Origin: Bizionia argentinensis JUB59
Lineage (GTDB): Bacteria > Bacteroidota > Bacteroidia > Flavobacteriales > Flavobacteriaceae
Direction: 5' to 3'
Assembly: GCF_000224335.1 (NCBI RefSeq)
Contig: NZ_AFXZ01000019.1
Coordinates: 1 to 64,000, forward strand
Length of the DNA stretch: 64,000 nucleotides
This document shows positions 29,667-38,836 of this stretch, in pieces. The notes below the pieces were generated by a model, which saw only the letters and a program-made list of their open reading frames with translations, had not been told where the DNA came from and did not search any database. How positions within the stretch are numbered: the first letter of the stretch is position 1; every line of letters begins with the position of its first letter. A program made the position numbers and the translations under genes.

Positions 29667-29708
29667 AAACAATCTGCGTTAATTATTAAATGTAGATTGT
29701 TTTTTTTA
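29667..29708 (+). terminator. Intrinsic terminator between asnS and rpoN
   Basis: AAACAATCT pairs with AGATTGTTT and is followed by a run of T residues. The stem closes an 18-nt AT-rich loop. Confidence 0.7.
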
Positions 29709-29734
29709 TTTTTATAAAAACCGAAACTATAATC

Positions 29735-31195
29735 ATGCTCAAGCAGTTTTTACAATTTAAGCTCTCACAAAAGCTATCACCGCAGCAAATTCAATTAATG
29801 AAATTGATACAATTGCCTACGCAAGCTTTTGAACAACGTTTAAAACAAGAATTGGAAGAAAATCCAGCACTTGAAAGCGGTAAAGAATCTTTAGAGGATG
29901 AATATGAAGACGATTTTGATAATAGTCAGGATGAATATGAAGATAACGATACCATCGACACCGAAGATATTAATGTTGATGAGTATTTAAGTGATGATGA
30001 AATTCCAGACTATCGGACCCAAGCTAATAACTATAGCGCAGATGATGAAGAAAAAACAATGCCTTATGCGGCTGGGACGTCGTTTACACAGTATTTAAAA
30101 AGTCAATTAAATACCTTTACTTTAAATGAAGAACAACGTGAAATAGCAGAATTTCTGGTTGGAAGCGTAGATGAAAGTGGTTATATACGTCGGGAATTGA
30201 TTGATATTACGGACGATTTAGCTTTCACACAAAACGTATATACAACTGTAGATAAAATTGAGGGTGTTTTACAAATCGTACATCAATTAGACCCTGCTGG
30301 TGTTGGCGCTCGTAACTTGCAAGAATGCCTGAGTATTCAGCTCCATAGAAAAGCTAAAAACCCAGATGTGGAATTGGCTATCGACATTATTGACAATGCT
30401 TTTGAACAATTTACTAAAAAGCACTACAAAAAGCTCATTCAAAAATTCGATATAACGGAAATGCAATTAAAAGACGCAATTCATGTTATCGAACATTTAA
30501 ACCCGAAACCTGGTGGATCTTATGCTGGGAGTAATCGTATTGTAGAGCACGTGGTTCCCGATTTTGCTATTCATATTGTTGATAGCGAATTGGAACTTAC
30601 GCTTAATGGGCGTAATGCGCCAGAATTGCATGTATCCCGAGAATACAGCAATATGATGAAAGGTTATAAAGAAAGCAAAGAAAAATCGAAAGCACAAAAA
30701 GATGCGGTTCAGTTTATAAAACAGAAATTAGATGCTGCCAAATGGTTTATAGAAGCTATTAGACAGCGCCAGCAGACTTTATTTGTCACCATGAGTGCGA
30801 TTATGCATTACCAGAAAGAATACTTCTTAACGGGTGATGAGCGCAAATTACGACCGATGATTTTAAAAGATATCGCAGACGAAATTGATATGGATGTTTC
30901 TACAGTATCGCGCGTTGCCAATAGTAAATATGTTGATACGCCTTATGGGACGAAATTAATCAAAGAATTCTTTTCCGAATCCATGACTAACGATCAAGGT
31001 GAAGAAGTATCTACCCGTGAAATTAAAAAAATATTAGAAACGGTTATTGAAGAAGAAAACAAGCGTAAGCCATTAACCGATGATGCTTTAGCAAAAATTT
31101 TAAAGGAAAAAGGGTACCCAATTGCCAGACGTACGGTTGCTAAATACCGCGAGCAATTAGATATTTCTGTGGCTAGATTACGAAAGAAGATCTAA
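29735..31195 (+). CDS. rpoN: RNA polymerase sigma-54 factor
   Basis: A 486-residue sigma-54. The Gln-rich activator-interacting region I (QKLSPQQIQLMKLIQLPT) is followed by an acidic region II (EDEYEDDFDNSQDEYED), the core-binding domain, a helix-turn-helix and the RpoN box ARRTVAKYRE near residue 466. Sigma-54 promoters need an AAA+ activator, and none is encoded in this window. The stop overlaps the next ATG by one base. Confidence 0.97.
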   Translation: MLKQFLQFKLSQKLSPQQIQLMKLIQLPTQAFEQRLKQELEENPALESGKESLEDEYEDDFDNSQDEYEDNDTIDTEDINVDEYLSDDEIPDYRTQANNYSADDEEKTMPYAAGTSFTQYLKSQLNTFTLNEEQREIAEFLVGSVDESGYIRRELIDITDDLAFTQNVYTTVDKIEGVLQIVHQLDPAGVGARNLQECLSIQLHRKAKNPDVELAIDIIDNAFEQFTKKHYKKLIQKFDITEMQLKDAIHVIEHLNPKPGGSYAGSNRIVEHVVPDFAIHIVDSELELTLNGRNAPELHVSREYSNMMKGYKESKEKSKAQKDAVQFIKQKLDAAKWFIEAIRQRQQTLFVTMSAIMHYQKEYFLTGDERKLRPMILKDIADEIDMDVSTVSRVANSKYVDTPYGTKLIKEFFSESMTNDQGEEVSTREIKKILETVIEEENKRKPLTDDALAKILKEKGYPIARRTVAKYREQLDISVARLRKKI

Positions 31196-31800
31196 TGAAT
31201 TTTATATTAAAAAGTATTTCGTTTATTTTTCATCCAATTATGATGCCTTTAATTGGCGTGATTTTCTATTTTTCAAAATCGCCAAGGTTCTTACCGATGG
31301 ATATTATTCAAGCGAAATTGGTTTCCTTGTTTATCCTAACTATCCTCCTACCTATTCTACTCTACTTTTTACTAAAATCTATAGGATCAACATCTTCCAT
31401 ATATTTAAAATCGACCAAAGAGCGTATTTTTCCGCTCATTTTAAATGCTATTATCGTACTACTAATTATTATTCGGGTATTACCGATTAATGAAATCATC
31501 GAGTTGTACTTCTTTTTCTTAGGCATATTAATATCCACTTTAAGCTGTTTTTTGTTAGCTGTATTAAAGTTTAAAGTCAGTATTCACATGATGGCGGTAT
31601 CAGGCGTTTTTATGTTCTTCTTAGCTTTAAGTATTCATTTTAGCATAAATATTAATGGTAGTTTAGCAATAATGGCCGTGCTAATGGGCGCTATTGCTAC
31701 ATCTAGATTGCACTTAAAAGCTCACACCTATCCAGAATTAATTATTGGTTTTTTTATAGGCTTAATGCCGCAGTTAATTTTAGTAAATTATTGGTTGTAG
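31195..31800 (+). CDS. Conserved integral membrane protein, PAP2-like end
   Basis: A 201-residue protein with about six hydrophobic helices. The last third, with ATSRLHLKAHTYPELIIG, weakly recalls the Ser-Arg / His pattern of PAP2-type lipid phosphatases, but the full motif set is not present. Its ATG overlaps the rpoN stop (TAATG), so it is translationally coupled to rpoN. I do not recognise a proven function. Confidence 0.6.
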   Translation: MNFILKSISFIFHPIMMPLIGVIFYFSKSPRFLPMDIIQAKLVSLFILTILLPILLYFLLKSIGSTSSIYLKSTKERIFPLILNAIIVLLIIIRVLPINEIIELYFFFLGILISTLSCFLLAVLKFKVSIHMMAVSGVFMFFLALSIHFSININGSLAIMAVLMGAIATSRLHLKAHTYPELIIGFFIGLMPQLILVNYWL

Positions 31801-31883
31801 AATTCAATAAAATTGAATATCCTAACATTAGTATTAGACCAGTGCCAACAATAAATTAGAACTTGAAAGCTATAATTACGTTA

Positions 31884-32325
31884 TTAAATAATCATCAAGT
31901 CTATTCTAATATAAAAATAATCGATTTTACTTCTATCCAATTCCAGCCTTACATCATTTGTAATAGGATCGATAATTTCACCAGAAGCAAACATGGTTAT
32001 AAAACCGCTTAAATCGCGATCAATTTCAGTCAAGGCAGGAAAACCAAAATCGCCATAGACCCCAGCAGAATCCCATCCGCAGCAAGCCCATTTTAAAGAC
32101 CCCATTCCATAAGTTTCAATTAAAAACGCTTCAATTTCTATAGATCTATGGGCAGGTACTCTATACAACAGGTACTCTATACAATGCTATTACTTTAATT
32201 TGACTGTTTTCTATGACTTTACAATTAAGAAACTCCATCCCATCCGATTTCATTCCATAAATCACCAAATAGAAAATCACTACTACAAGTTTATAATATA
32301 GTTTTTTGCACAAAGTCCATTTCAT
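31884..32325 (-). pseudogene. Small membrane-anchored protein gene split by a 16-bp tandem duplication
   Basis: Reading from an ATG at 32325 gives MKWTLCKKLYYKLVVVIFYL, a membrane anchor followed by about 35 more residues to ALYRVP. Here a 16-bp direct duplication (32153-32168 and 32169-32184) shifts the frame. After it the frame resumes as LYRVPAHRSIEIEAF to the stop at 31884, including KWACCGWDSAG. Removing one repeat copy restores a continuous 141-residue protein, as the total length minus 16 divides by 3. The first gene half starts 6 bp after the upstream small gene. No function is recognised. Confidence 0.75.
32153..32184 (-). repeat. Perfect 16-bp tandem duplication
   Basis: CAGGTACTCTATACAA occurs twice, head to tail, inside a small gene. 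Its length is not a multiple of three, so it causes a frameshift. Confidence 0.95.
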
Positions 32326-32331
32326 AAACTT

Positions 32332-32610
32332 CTAAATTAGAAATCTTTCTAATTTGATCGCTTTCGATGTGTTTAATTTGGGATTTAGGAGAGTCTTATT
32401 GTTAGCAGTATTATATACTAGATTAAGAGCATTCAAAGAAACAGAGCTACTTTCCTTGGAAAAAGAGCAGACCTCGCTATCCAGCATTCCTGTAAAATTA
32501 GCGAATAAAGGTGTCGTGCATGATATTAAGAGAACCACTAATAACATTCTAATCCATAAAAACTTTAATTTGACTTTCTTTCCTGGTAGTTTGAATTTTT
32601 TAAATTCCAA
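32332..32610 (-). CDS. Small hypothetical secreted protein
   Basis: A frame of 92 residues read from a TTG at 32610, or 71 residues from the ATG at 32547 (MLLVVLLISCTTPLFA, a signal-peptide-like start). It has no recognised domain. It fits tightly between the beta-barrel gene (stop at 32618) and the broken gene (start at 32325), which supports a real gene in a three-gene operon. An open frame also exists on the opposite strand, so coding status is not certain. Confidence 0.45.
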   Translation of the reverse strand: MEFKKFKLPGKKVKLKFLWIRMLLVVLLISCTTPLFANFTGMLDSEVCSFSKESSSVSLNALNLVYNTANNKTLLNPKLNTSKAIKLERFLI

Positions 32611-32617
32611 ACCAGCA

Positions 32618-33325
32618 TTATAATATATAAAAAATCAAACCAACTTTAAGCGCATTCATATCTACAGATTCAGAATCTATACGTGCATTACTCATGATAG
32701 AATTCAAGCCATAATAAACATAAACATTCCAAGTATTAAAACCAGCACTCATGGTTAGTCCATATTGCAAATCATTAAAAGAGTCTATTTTACTGTGTTT
32801 GATGGTCCCTAAATCACCTCTAAATTTGGATGAGTTAAAAAGTACATATCCAACATTTACACCCGCATAAATACGCCAGAACTTACCCTCCTCGGCTGTC
32901 GATGTCCGCCAACGAAGTTGCAATGGCACTTCCACCATATAGGTTGCAAACTTGTTTTTACTATAATTGACTTCACTTTTATCTAAAACCGAATAATTAA
33001 ATTCTCCATCAGAATCTTTAGAAATTAAGAAGTTATGATTAAAGGAGTTAGAAGAAAGGCCTAATCCAACACCAAAGGCAATATTACGGCGCTTATTTAT
33101 AGGGAAATCGCGAATAAACCCCAAATGAAATCCACTTGAAAAACCACTTTGAGAAACACCTTCAGGCTTATCTCCCAATAAATTATAGGTAATTGATACA
33201 TAGAACTGATCCTCTCTATATTTATTATCCAACTCTTTAACGATAGAGTCTTTGGCTTCTTCTACTTGAGCAGACGCTATTTGCAGTGAGGCGAAGAACA
33301 CTATAAGTATCAGGTAATTTCTCAT
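32618..33325 (-). CDS. PorT-like outer-membrane beta-barrel protein
   Basis: A 235-residue protein with a signal peptide cleaved near ASAQ. It has amphipathic strands throughout (FYVSITYNLLGD, GFSSGFHLGFIRDFP, VEVPLQLRWR, GVNVGYVLF) and a terminal strand ALKVGLIFYIL ending in a hydrophobic residue. This is the layout of the PorT/OmpA-like eight-strand barrels common in Bacteroidota. A specific function cannot be assigned. It lies downstream of the ExbD genes, separated by a terminator. Confidence 0.72.
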   Translation of the reverse strand: MRNYLILIVFFASLQIASAQVEEAKDSIVKELDNKYREDQFYVSITYNLLGDKPEGVSQSGFSSGFHLGFIRDFPINKRRNIAFGVGLGLSSNSFNHNFLISKDSDGEFNYSVLDKSEVNYSKNKFATYMVEVPLQLRWRTSTAEEGKFWRIYAGVNVGYVLFNSSKFRGDLGTIKHSKIDSFNDLQYGLTMSAGFNTWNVYVYYGLNSIMSNARIDSESVDMNALKVGLIFYIL

Positions 33326-33363
33326 GAATTAATTAAAATAATATTAGGTTTAAAGTACAAAAA

Positions 33364-33393
33364 AAAGGCGTTTAGATTTCTCAAAACGCCTTT
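33364..33393 (-). terminator. Terminator after the exbB/exbD operon
   Basis: AAAGGCGTTT / AAACGCCTTT forms a perfect 10-bp stem. On the minus strand it is followed by a long T-run. Confidence 0.75.
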
Positions 33394-33417
33394 AATTATA
33401 AAATTAAGAATTAATTC

Positions 33418-33897
33418 TTACTTAAGACCATCTAGGGCATCCCCTTTACGTGTCTTGTAGTTTATTTTAAGAGCGTTTACTTCACGCAATTTCTGTTTAA
33501 CATCAGATACAAGACCCATGTTAGTTTCTTTATCAACGCTTAAAACAGTGGTTAAAAAAGGAATTTCCTCTTCACGTTTATCAGCACGCTCTGCTGCTAT
33601 AAAAGCTGGTATTTCTGAAACATCGGCAAACTTATCGTTTAACTGAATACGTGCTTCAGATCCAAATTGTTTATAAGCGCTACTAGGCTTACCTGCATAA
33701 ATATACATTAATAAGTTACGTTTAGCCAACTTTTCAACTTGATCCGCGGCTGGTAAGCTATTTTGAATTTTTAATGTATCCTTACGCATAACCGTAGCAA
33801 CCATAAAGAAGAATAACAACATGAATACAATATCAGGTAATGATGCTGTATTTACTGCTGGCATTTCGCCTCCTTTTTTCTTTTTAAATTTAGACAT
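33418..33897 (-). CDS. exbD: ExbD/TolR-type energy transducer subunit
   Basis: A 159-residue protein with a short cytoplasmic N-terminus, one transmembrane helix (LPDIVFMLLFFFMVATVM) carrying the conserved Asp at its start, and a periplasmic domain. It uses the proton-motive force with the ExbB-like protein. It is the last gene of a four-gene operon and the second ExbD copy. Confidence 0.9.
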   Translation of the reverse strand: MSKFKKKKGGEMPAVNTASLPDIVFMLLFFFMVATVMRKDTLKIQNSLPAADQVEKLAKRNLLMYIYAGKPSSAYKQFGSEARIQLNDKFADVSEIPAFIAAERADKREEEIPFLTTVLSVDKETNMGLVSDVKQKLREVNALKINYKTRKGDALDGLK

Positions 33898-33915
33898 AAA
33901 TATGTTACGGTTTAT

Positions 33916-34551
33916 CTAGTTAGACTTTTTTGGTTCTGCTTCCGAAAACTTCTGCGGAATTAAAAGTTTAATTTCTTCAATTTTGTCTTTTAATTGTGCT
34001 TTTCTAGCAGGAGATGTTCTCGCATCATTATACTCTATATCTGCTTCAACATAGTTAACACCTAGACTACCATATCTTTGCTCAAACTCACGATTACGCA
34101 ACACGTTATAGGCTGCAATAATCTCGTTCTGAACGGCTATATAGGTTTCATAACTTGTACCTCTATCATTCTGTAAAGAAATAATAGCTTTCTGGAAATT
34201 GTCAGAAGATTTTGGATTACGGGCTCCTTTACAAGAAGCACACGCATCTTCTCCCTTTCCACCACCATTATCCAAAAAGGTAACAGCAGCTTTACGCAAA
34301 TCTTTAAGCTTTATCAAATCACCATCACTTCCGGCTGCTTTTAAAAGCAACTCGTTATTTCCGTTAACAGTTAGTTGAAAAATATTTCTTTCCTTAATAA
34401 TCGGTGGTTCCGTTTCTTCAATTGGCGGCAACTTTCGGTTTAGACCAGAGTCTATTTCGATGGTAGTTGTTACCAAGAAGAAAATCAATAGTAAGAAAGC
34501 AATGTCGGCCATGGAGCCTGCATTAACTTCCGGTGCTGCTCTTTTTGCCAT
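33916..34551 (-). CDS. exbD: ExbD/TolR-type energy transducer subunit, long form with CxxC insert
   Basis: A 211-residue protein with the ExbD helix (MADIAFLLLIFFLVTTTI, with the conserved Asp). The periplasmic domain is longer than usual and contains a Cys pair in DACASCKGARN that may form a disulfide. Two unlike ExbD subunits next to one ExbB is a common Bacteroidota arrangement. It lies 19 bp from the second exbD gene. Confidence 0.88.
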   Translation of the reverse strand: MAKRAAPEVNAGSMADIAFLLLIFFLVTTTIEIDSGLNRKLPPIEETEPPIIKERNIFQLTVNGNNELLLKAAGSDGDLIKLKDLRKAAVTFLDNGGGKGEDACASCKGARNPKSSDNFQKAIISLQNDRGTSYETYIAVQNEIIAAYNVLRNREFEQRYGSLGVNYVEADIEYNDARTSPARKAQLKDKIEEIKLLIPQKFSEAEPKKSN

Positions 34552-34553
34552 AA

Positions 34554-35006
34554 TTATTTATTCGTTAGTTTTTTAACGCCCGATAACAACATAATTATCG
34601 CAGCTGCGCCTATAAGCAGATAAAAAGCCATTAAGCCCGCTCCTACTAAATGCGACTCACCTGGAGTTGAAGGAACGCCGTTATAGAAATAACTGTTTCC
34701 ATCACCACCTGTTAGTAAATAAGCAACTACTAAAACGGCTGCAAATACACCTACACTAATCAAGGTGTTTTTAAGCGTTGATGTGTTCGTAAATAAGTTA
34801 ATCAGTACGAAAATAACTACAGAAACAACCGCTATTAACATAATAGCGTATGCTACATATGCTAAAGGATCTACAATAGAAGTATCACCATCCATTGCTG
34901 CAGACTTTATCGCCTCATCACCTTCAGATATTATCATTGCCAAGAATACGACACCAATAAGTCCCAGAATTCCCGCCAATATTTTTAATATTTTGTGTAA
35001 TTTCAT
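34554..35006 (-). CDS. Four-helix membrane protein of the ExbB/ExbD operon
   Basis: A 150-residue protein with four hydrophobic helices and no recognised domain. It sits between the ExbB and ExbD genes with gaps of 2 and 27 bp, so it is probably an accessory part of the same proton-driven complex. Confidence 0.7.
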   Translation of the reverse strand: MKLHKILKILAGILGLIGVVFLAMIISEGDEAIKSAAMDGDTSIVDPLAYVAYAIMLIAVVSVVIFVLINLFTNTSTLKNTLISVGVFAAVLVVAYLLTGGDGNSYFYNGVPSTPGESHLVGAGLMAFYLLIGAAAIIMLLSGVKKLTNK

Positions 35007-35033
35007 AATTTAAAAAATTATTGCTGTTAATTA

Positions 35034-35810
35034 TTACTTCTTGTGTCTAATCAATAAATCCATCAGTGTAATGGATGCATCTTCCATATCATTAACAATA
35101 CTGTCAATTTTAGCGATGATGTAATTGTAAAAAACTTGAAGTATAATAGCAACAATTAAACCAAATACGGTTGTTAAAAGGGCTACTTTAATACCACCCG
35201 CAACTAAAGACGGTTGCATATCACCAGCAGCTTGAATTTTATCAAATGCTTGAATCATACCAATTACTGTACCCATGAATCCTAACATAGGAGCCAATGC
35301 GATAAATAATGAAATCCAAGATACATTTTTTTCTAATTGTCCCATTTGAACACCACCATAAGCAATAACAGCTTTTTCAGCAGCTTCAATACCTTCATCC
35401 GTTCTATCTAATCCTTGATAGAATATGGAGGCAACAGGTCCTTTTGTATTTCTACAAACTTCCTTTGCAGCTTCAACACCACCTGATTGTAATGCGTCTT
35501 CTACGTCTTGAGTTAATTTTTTAGTGTTGGTTGAAGAAAGGTTTAAATAAATAATTCTTTCAATAGCAATTGCTAAACCTAGAATTAAACATAATAATAC
35601 AATTCCCATAAAACCTGGACCACCTTCTATGAATCGTTTTTTTAATTCCTGGTGAAATCCTAATGACTCTTCTGCTGCAGTTTCATCTGCGACATCGTCT
35701 TGAATTGAAGTAACAACTGCGTTTGCACTTGTAATTGCACTTGTAGTTGCGTTAGCTGTTCCGAATGCCACAAAACACATGATGGCTAGGATAGAAAATA
35801 ATCTTTTCAT
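35034..35810 (-). CDS. exbB: MotA/TolQ/ExbB proton channel family protein
   Basis: A 258-residue protein with an N-terminal signal-like segment, then three transmembrane helices. The conserved core is LAPMLGFMGTVIGMIQAF and KVALLTTVFGLIVAI. It forms the proton channel that, with the two ExbD proteins, energises TonB-dependent or other envelope processes. It is first in the operon; a TATCTTTA-type -7 element is visible upstream on the minus strand (35845-35852). Confidence 0.93.
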   Translation of the reverse strand: MKRLFSILAIMCFVAFGTANATTSAITSANAVVTSIQDDVADETAAEESLGFHQELKKRFIEGGPGFMGIVLLCLILGLAIAIERIIYLNLSSTNTKKLTQDVEDALQSGGVEAAKEVCRNTKGPVASIFYQGLDRTDEGIEAAEKAVIAYGGVQMGQLEKNVSWISLFIALAPMLGFMGTVIGMIQAFDKIQAAGDMQPSLVAGGIKVALLTTVFGLIVAIILQVFYNYIIAKIDSIVNDMEDASITLMDLLIRHKK

Positions 35811-36036
35811 TTGTTCTTGTTCTTAATTTTATTAGTTAAAGTGTTAAAGATATAAAAAAAATGTAATTAAAAAATTAAAATTACTGTAGAGTTAAATGAG
35901 TTTTTTACATGTACTTCATTTAAAACATTTTACAATAACAATAGAATTTAAAAATATTTAGATGGCTTATAAAATTAGCATCTTTTAAACGCGCCAACTT
36001 CATGAATTACAACCCAATATAAATAAAGGACTATTG

Positions 36037-36124
36037 CAGAGAGAAAGGGATTCGAACCCTCGATACCCTTTTGAGGTATACACACTTTCCAGGCGTGCGC
36101 CTTCGACCACTCGGCCACCTCTCT
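36037..36124 (-). tRNA. tRNA-Ser (anticodon GGA)
   Basis: An 88-nt cloverleaf with acceptor AGAGAGG / TCTCTCT, anticodon loop CTGGAAA (anticodon GGA), the long variable arm expected for serine, a T loop of TTCGAAT and discriminator G. Confidence 0.95.
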
Positions 36125-36195
36125 GTATTAAGTTTTCCTTACAAGCAGCCAAATAACGAAAAATCTTTAAAAGGTGAAAGCTTTGTGAGTTAATT

Positions 36196-37227
36196 TTATG
36201 CCATTTCTCCTCTTAAAGCAGTTTCAAATACTGTTTTGAAGGTTTTTTTGGAAATATTCTCTCCTAAAAGGTACATAAGTTTCGTTATAGCCGCTTCTGT
36301 TGTAATGTCTTTTCCAGAAATAACACCAATCGATTTTAATTCCGAACTGGTTTCATATTGACCCATATTGACACTTCCTCCCGAACATTGCGTAACATTT
36401 ATAATTTGAATACCTTTTTTAATGCTGTTTTCTATTAATTGTACAAACCAATCTTCGGTGGATGCATTCCCAGCACCATAGGTTTCTAAAACGACTCCTT
36501 TTACTTGCGGGTTTTGTAAAATACTTTCCAATACAGTTTTTGAAATACCCGGAAACAACTTAATAAGAGCAATATTAGTGTCGAAAACCTTATGAACTAA
36601 TAATTTCTTCCTAACATTAGGCACAAACAAAGCTTCTTTATTAACTATAAGATGTACACCTGACTCTGCTAAATTTGGATAATTTAAACTTTCGAAGGCT
36701 TCAAAATGCTCGGCATTAATTTTCGTAGTTCTATTGCCTCTATATAATTTGTATTCAAAATATAAACCGACTTCTCTAATTACTGGACGGTTGCGCACCT
36801 GCAAAGACGCCATTTGTATAGATGTAATTAAATTTTCTTTGGCATCGGTACGCAAATCACCAATTGGCAACTGCGATCCCGTTAAAATTACCGGTTTCGC
36901 TAAATTCTCCAGCATAAAACTTAAAGCTGAAGCCGTGTAACTCATAGTATCACTACCATGTAATAATACAAAACCATCAAAATTATCATAATTAGCCTCT
37001 ATTATTTCGGCCATTTGCCCCCAATATTCTGGGCTCATATTGGAAGAATCTATAGGCTCTTCGAATGATATGGTTTCAATCTGGCAGGCTAAAAGCTTTA
37101 ATTCGGGAATACTTTTTAATAAATTACTAAAGTCAAATGCCTTTAAAGCACCCGTATTAGCATTCTTTATCATACCAATAGTTCCACCTGTATATAGTAA
37201 AAGGATTTTTGGAGTCGTGTTTTCCAT
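36196..37227 (-). CDS. ansA: Type I L-asparaginase
   Basis: A 343-residue bacterial asparaginase with the first active-site Thr in LLYTGGTIGM, the second in LHGSDTMSYTASAL and ILTGSQLPIG. No signal peptide, so it is the cytoplasmic type I form that turns Asn into Asp and ammonia. It is unrelated in fold to the Ntn-type enzyme at 15.5 kb. It is adjacent to and probably co-transcribed with the TatD gene (gap of 1 bp). Confidence 0.94.
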   Translation of the reverse strand: MENTTPKILLLYTGGTIGMIKNANTGALKAFDFSNLLKSIPELKLLACQIETISFEEPIDSSNMSPEYWGQMAEIIEANYDNFDGFVLLHGSDTMSYTASALSFMLENLAKPVILTGSQLPIGDLRTDAKENLITSIQMASLQVRNRPVIREVGLYFEYKLYRGNRTTKINAEHFEAFESLNYPNLAESGVHLIVNKEALFVPNVRKKLLVHKVFDTNIALIKLFPGISKTVLESILQNPQVKGVVLETYGAGNASTEDWFVQLIENSIKKGIQIINVTQCSGGSVNMGQYETSSELKSIGVISGKDITTEAAITKLMYLLGENISKKTFKTVFETALRGEMA

Positions 37228-37228
37228 A

Positions 37229-37996
37229 TTAAATTTTAAAAATGGCTTTTGAATTTTCAGTCGTTATTTTCGCAATATCTTCCTTTGGCAACTCGTAGAG
37301 TTCAGAGAGTTTTTCCAACACCTTTATAATGTATGAACTTTCATTACGTTTTCCACGGAAAGGTTTTGGGGCAAGATAAGGCGAATCGGTCTCCAAAACA
37401 ATGTGCTTTAAGTCCATTTGATTAAGGAATTGATCTATTTTTCCGTTTTTGAAAGTCACCACACCACCAATACCTAATTTCATATTATAAGAAACAGCTT
37501 GTTTGGCCTGCTCTAATGTTCCTGTGAAACAATGGAATATTCCAAATAAATCGTCTGACTTCTCTTCTTCTAAAACTTCAAATATCTCATTAAAAGCATC
37601 ACGACAATGAATAACGATAGGCAATTTGTATTTTTTAGCTAATTGAATTTGATATCTAAAAGCATTTTTCTGAATCCCTAACGTAGACGTGTCCCAATAT
37701 AAATCGATTCCAATTTCGCCAATAGCATAAAAACTTCGTTTAGAAAGCAAATCTTCCACATGCGCTAACTCCTCTTTATAGTTGTCCTTTACCGAGGTAG
37801 GATGTAATCCCGTCATTAAAAACACTTGTTCTGGAAAATCAGTTTCCAATTGCAACATGGCTTTGGTATAGGACGAATCGATTGCGGGAATAAAAAATCG
37901 CGATACGCCGGCATTTAGAGCACGTTGCATCATCTCTTTTCTATCTTCCTCAAACGCGTCACTATATAAATGGGTATGTGTGTCAGTAACTATCAT
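37229..37996 (-). CDS. tatD: TatD family metal-dependent hydrolase
   Basis: A 255-residue TIM-barrel hydrolase with the metal ligands DTHTHL, GEIGIDLYWD, VIHCRDA, IFHCFTGT and LETDSPYLAP. Family members are 3'-5' exonucleases acting in DNA repair or turnover. It is upstream of the asparaginase gene, a common flavobacterial gene pair. Confidence 0.93.
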   Translation of the reverse strand: MIVTDTHTHLYSDAFEEDRKEMMQRALNAGVSRFFIPAIDSSYTKAMLQLETDFPEQVFLMTGLHPTSVKDNYKEELAHVEDLLSKRSFYAIGEIGIDLYWDTSTLGIQKNAFRYQIQLAKKYKLPIVIHCRDAFNEIFEVLEEEKSDDLFGIFHCFTGTLEQAKQAVSYNMKLGIGGVVTFKNGKIDQFLNQMDLKHIVLETDSPYLAPKPFRGKRNESSYIIKVLEKLSELYELPKEDIAKITTENSKAIFKI

Positions 37997-38096
37997 TTTA
38001 CAAAAGTAAAAAAGTAACCACCAATGTGATTACTTTCTACTTTATAATTTTAAACTCAGCTGAAAAGCATTTAAAACCTCAACACTTTAGCTGTAT

Positions 38097-38834
38097 TTAA
38101 TCTATTTTATTCAACAGTTTTTGCGCTTGCTGATAATCTTCCGCATCTTCGGGAATCCTTTTCAAAATACTAATGCAAGCCGCTTCATTTTTCTGTTTCA
38201 GTTTGCTTAAAGCTAAATACCACATCGCTTTGTTTTTATAAACGGACGGCGTTTCCATTATTTCATTAAAAAGTGTTTCTGCTTTATTAAAATGATTCAG
38301 CTCTACTAAAGACACGGCTTTATACAATTGAAATTCGATATTAGTTGAATCGGACTCTAATAATTCTGAAAAATACGTTTCCGCATCCTTATAATTGTGA
38401 TTATTAAACGCCGTTTCTGCTTTATGCAATATGGCATCTTGATTCCCTCTTACCGTTAAACTAATGGTTCCGTAATTAGCATAATCCTTATATACCGGAT
38501 TCGAAAATTGCTGACCAATAAAGAAACCGATAACCAATACGGCTGCCGCAGCAATAGAATAAAACCATGGATTGATGCGTTTTTTTATGGATGTTGCTTG
38601 AACAGAATCTTTAAAGTAATTAGAAGACACTTTTTCCAACTGACTTTTAAAAGCTTCAGTTTGTTCAGCATTTTTAAGATGATTCTCTAAAAACTGCGAA
38701 GCATCCTTATATATTTGAAACGCTTCTTTAAAAACTAGATCTGTTTCCAATCGGTTTTGAAAAGCTTGAACACTTTCCGGATCCAGGTTTCCGGACAGGT
38801 AATCTTCAAATAGAATGTAATCTTGGTTTTGCAT
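38097..38834 (-). CDS. Anti-sigma-like membrane protein with TPR domain
   Basis: A 245-residue single-pass protein. The cytoplasmic N-terminus (about 1-85; FEDYLSGNLDPESVQAFQNRL) resembles the anti-sigma start seen next to ECF sigma genes. One helix follows at about 93-113 (NPWFYSIAAAAVLVIGFFIG), then an extracytoplasmic region with about three TPR-like repeats. It begins 2 bp after the sigma factor stop codon. Partner and topology strongly suggest that it binds the sigma factor and senses something in the periplasm; direct anti-sigma activity is inference. Confidence 0.75.
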   Translation of the reverse strand: MQNQDYILFEDYLSGNLDPESVQAFQNRLETDLVFKEAFQIYKDASQFLENHLKNAEQTEAFKSQLEKVSSNYFKDSVQATSIKKRINPWFYSIAAAAVLVIGFFIGQQFSNPVYKDYANYGTISLTVRGNQDAILHKAETAFNNHNYKDAETYFSELLESDSTNIEFQLYKAVSLVELNHFNKAETLFNEIMETPSVYKNKAMWYLALSKLKQKNEAACISILKRIPEDAEDYQQAQKLLNKID

Positions 38835-38836
38835 GG

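Noticed and set aside
31195-31800. PAP2 phosphatase
   Set aside because: Only a fragment of the motif pattern is present, so I left it as a membrane protein of unknown function.
32354-32623. 89-residue frame on the plus strand opposite the small hypothetical gene
   Set aside because: The minus-strand frame has a signal-like start and fits tightly into an operon; the plus frame has neither.
33418-35810. Gliding motility or type IX secretion motor (GldL/GldM)
   Set aside because: The proteins have ExbB and ExbD architecture, with two short single-helix ExbD subunits, and no neighbouring gld or spr genes.
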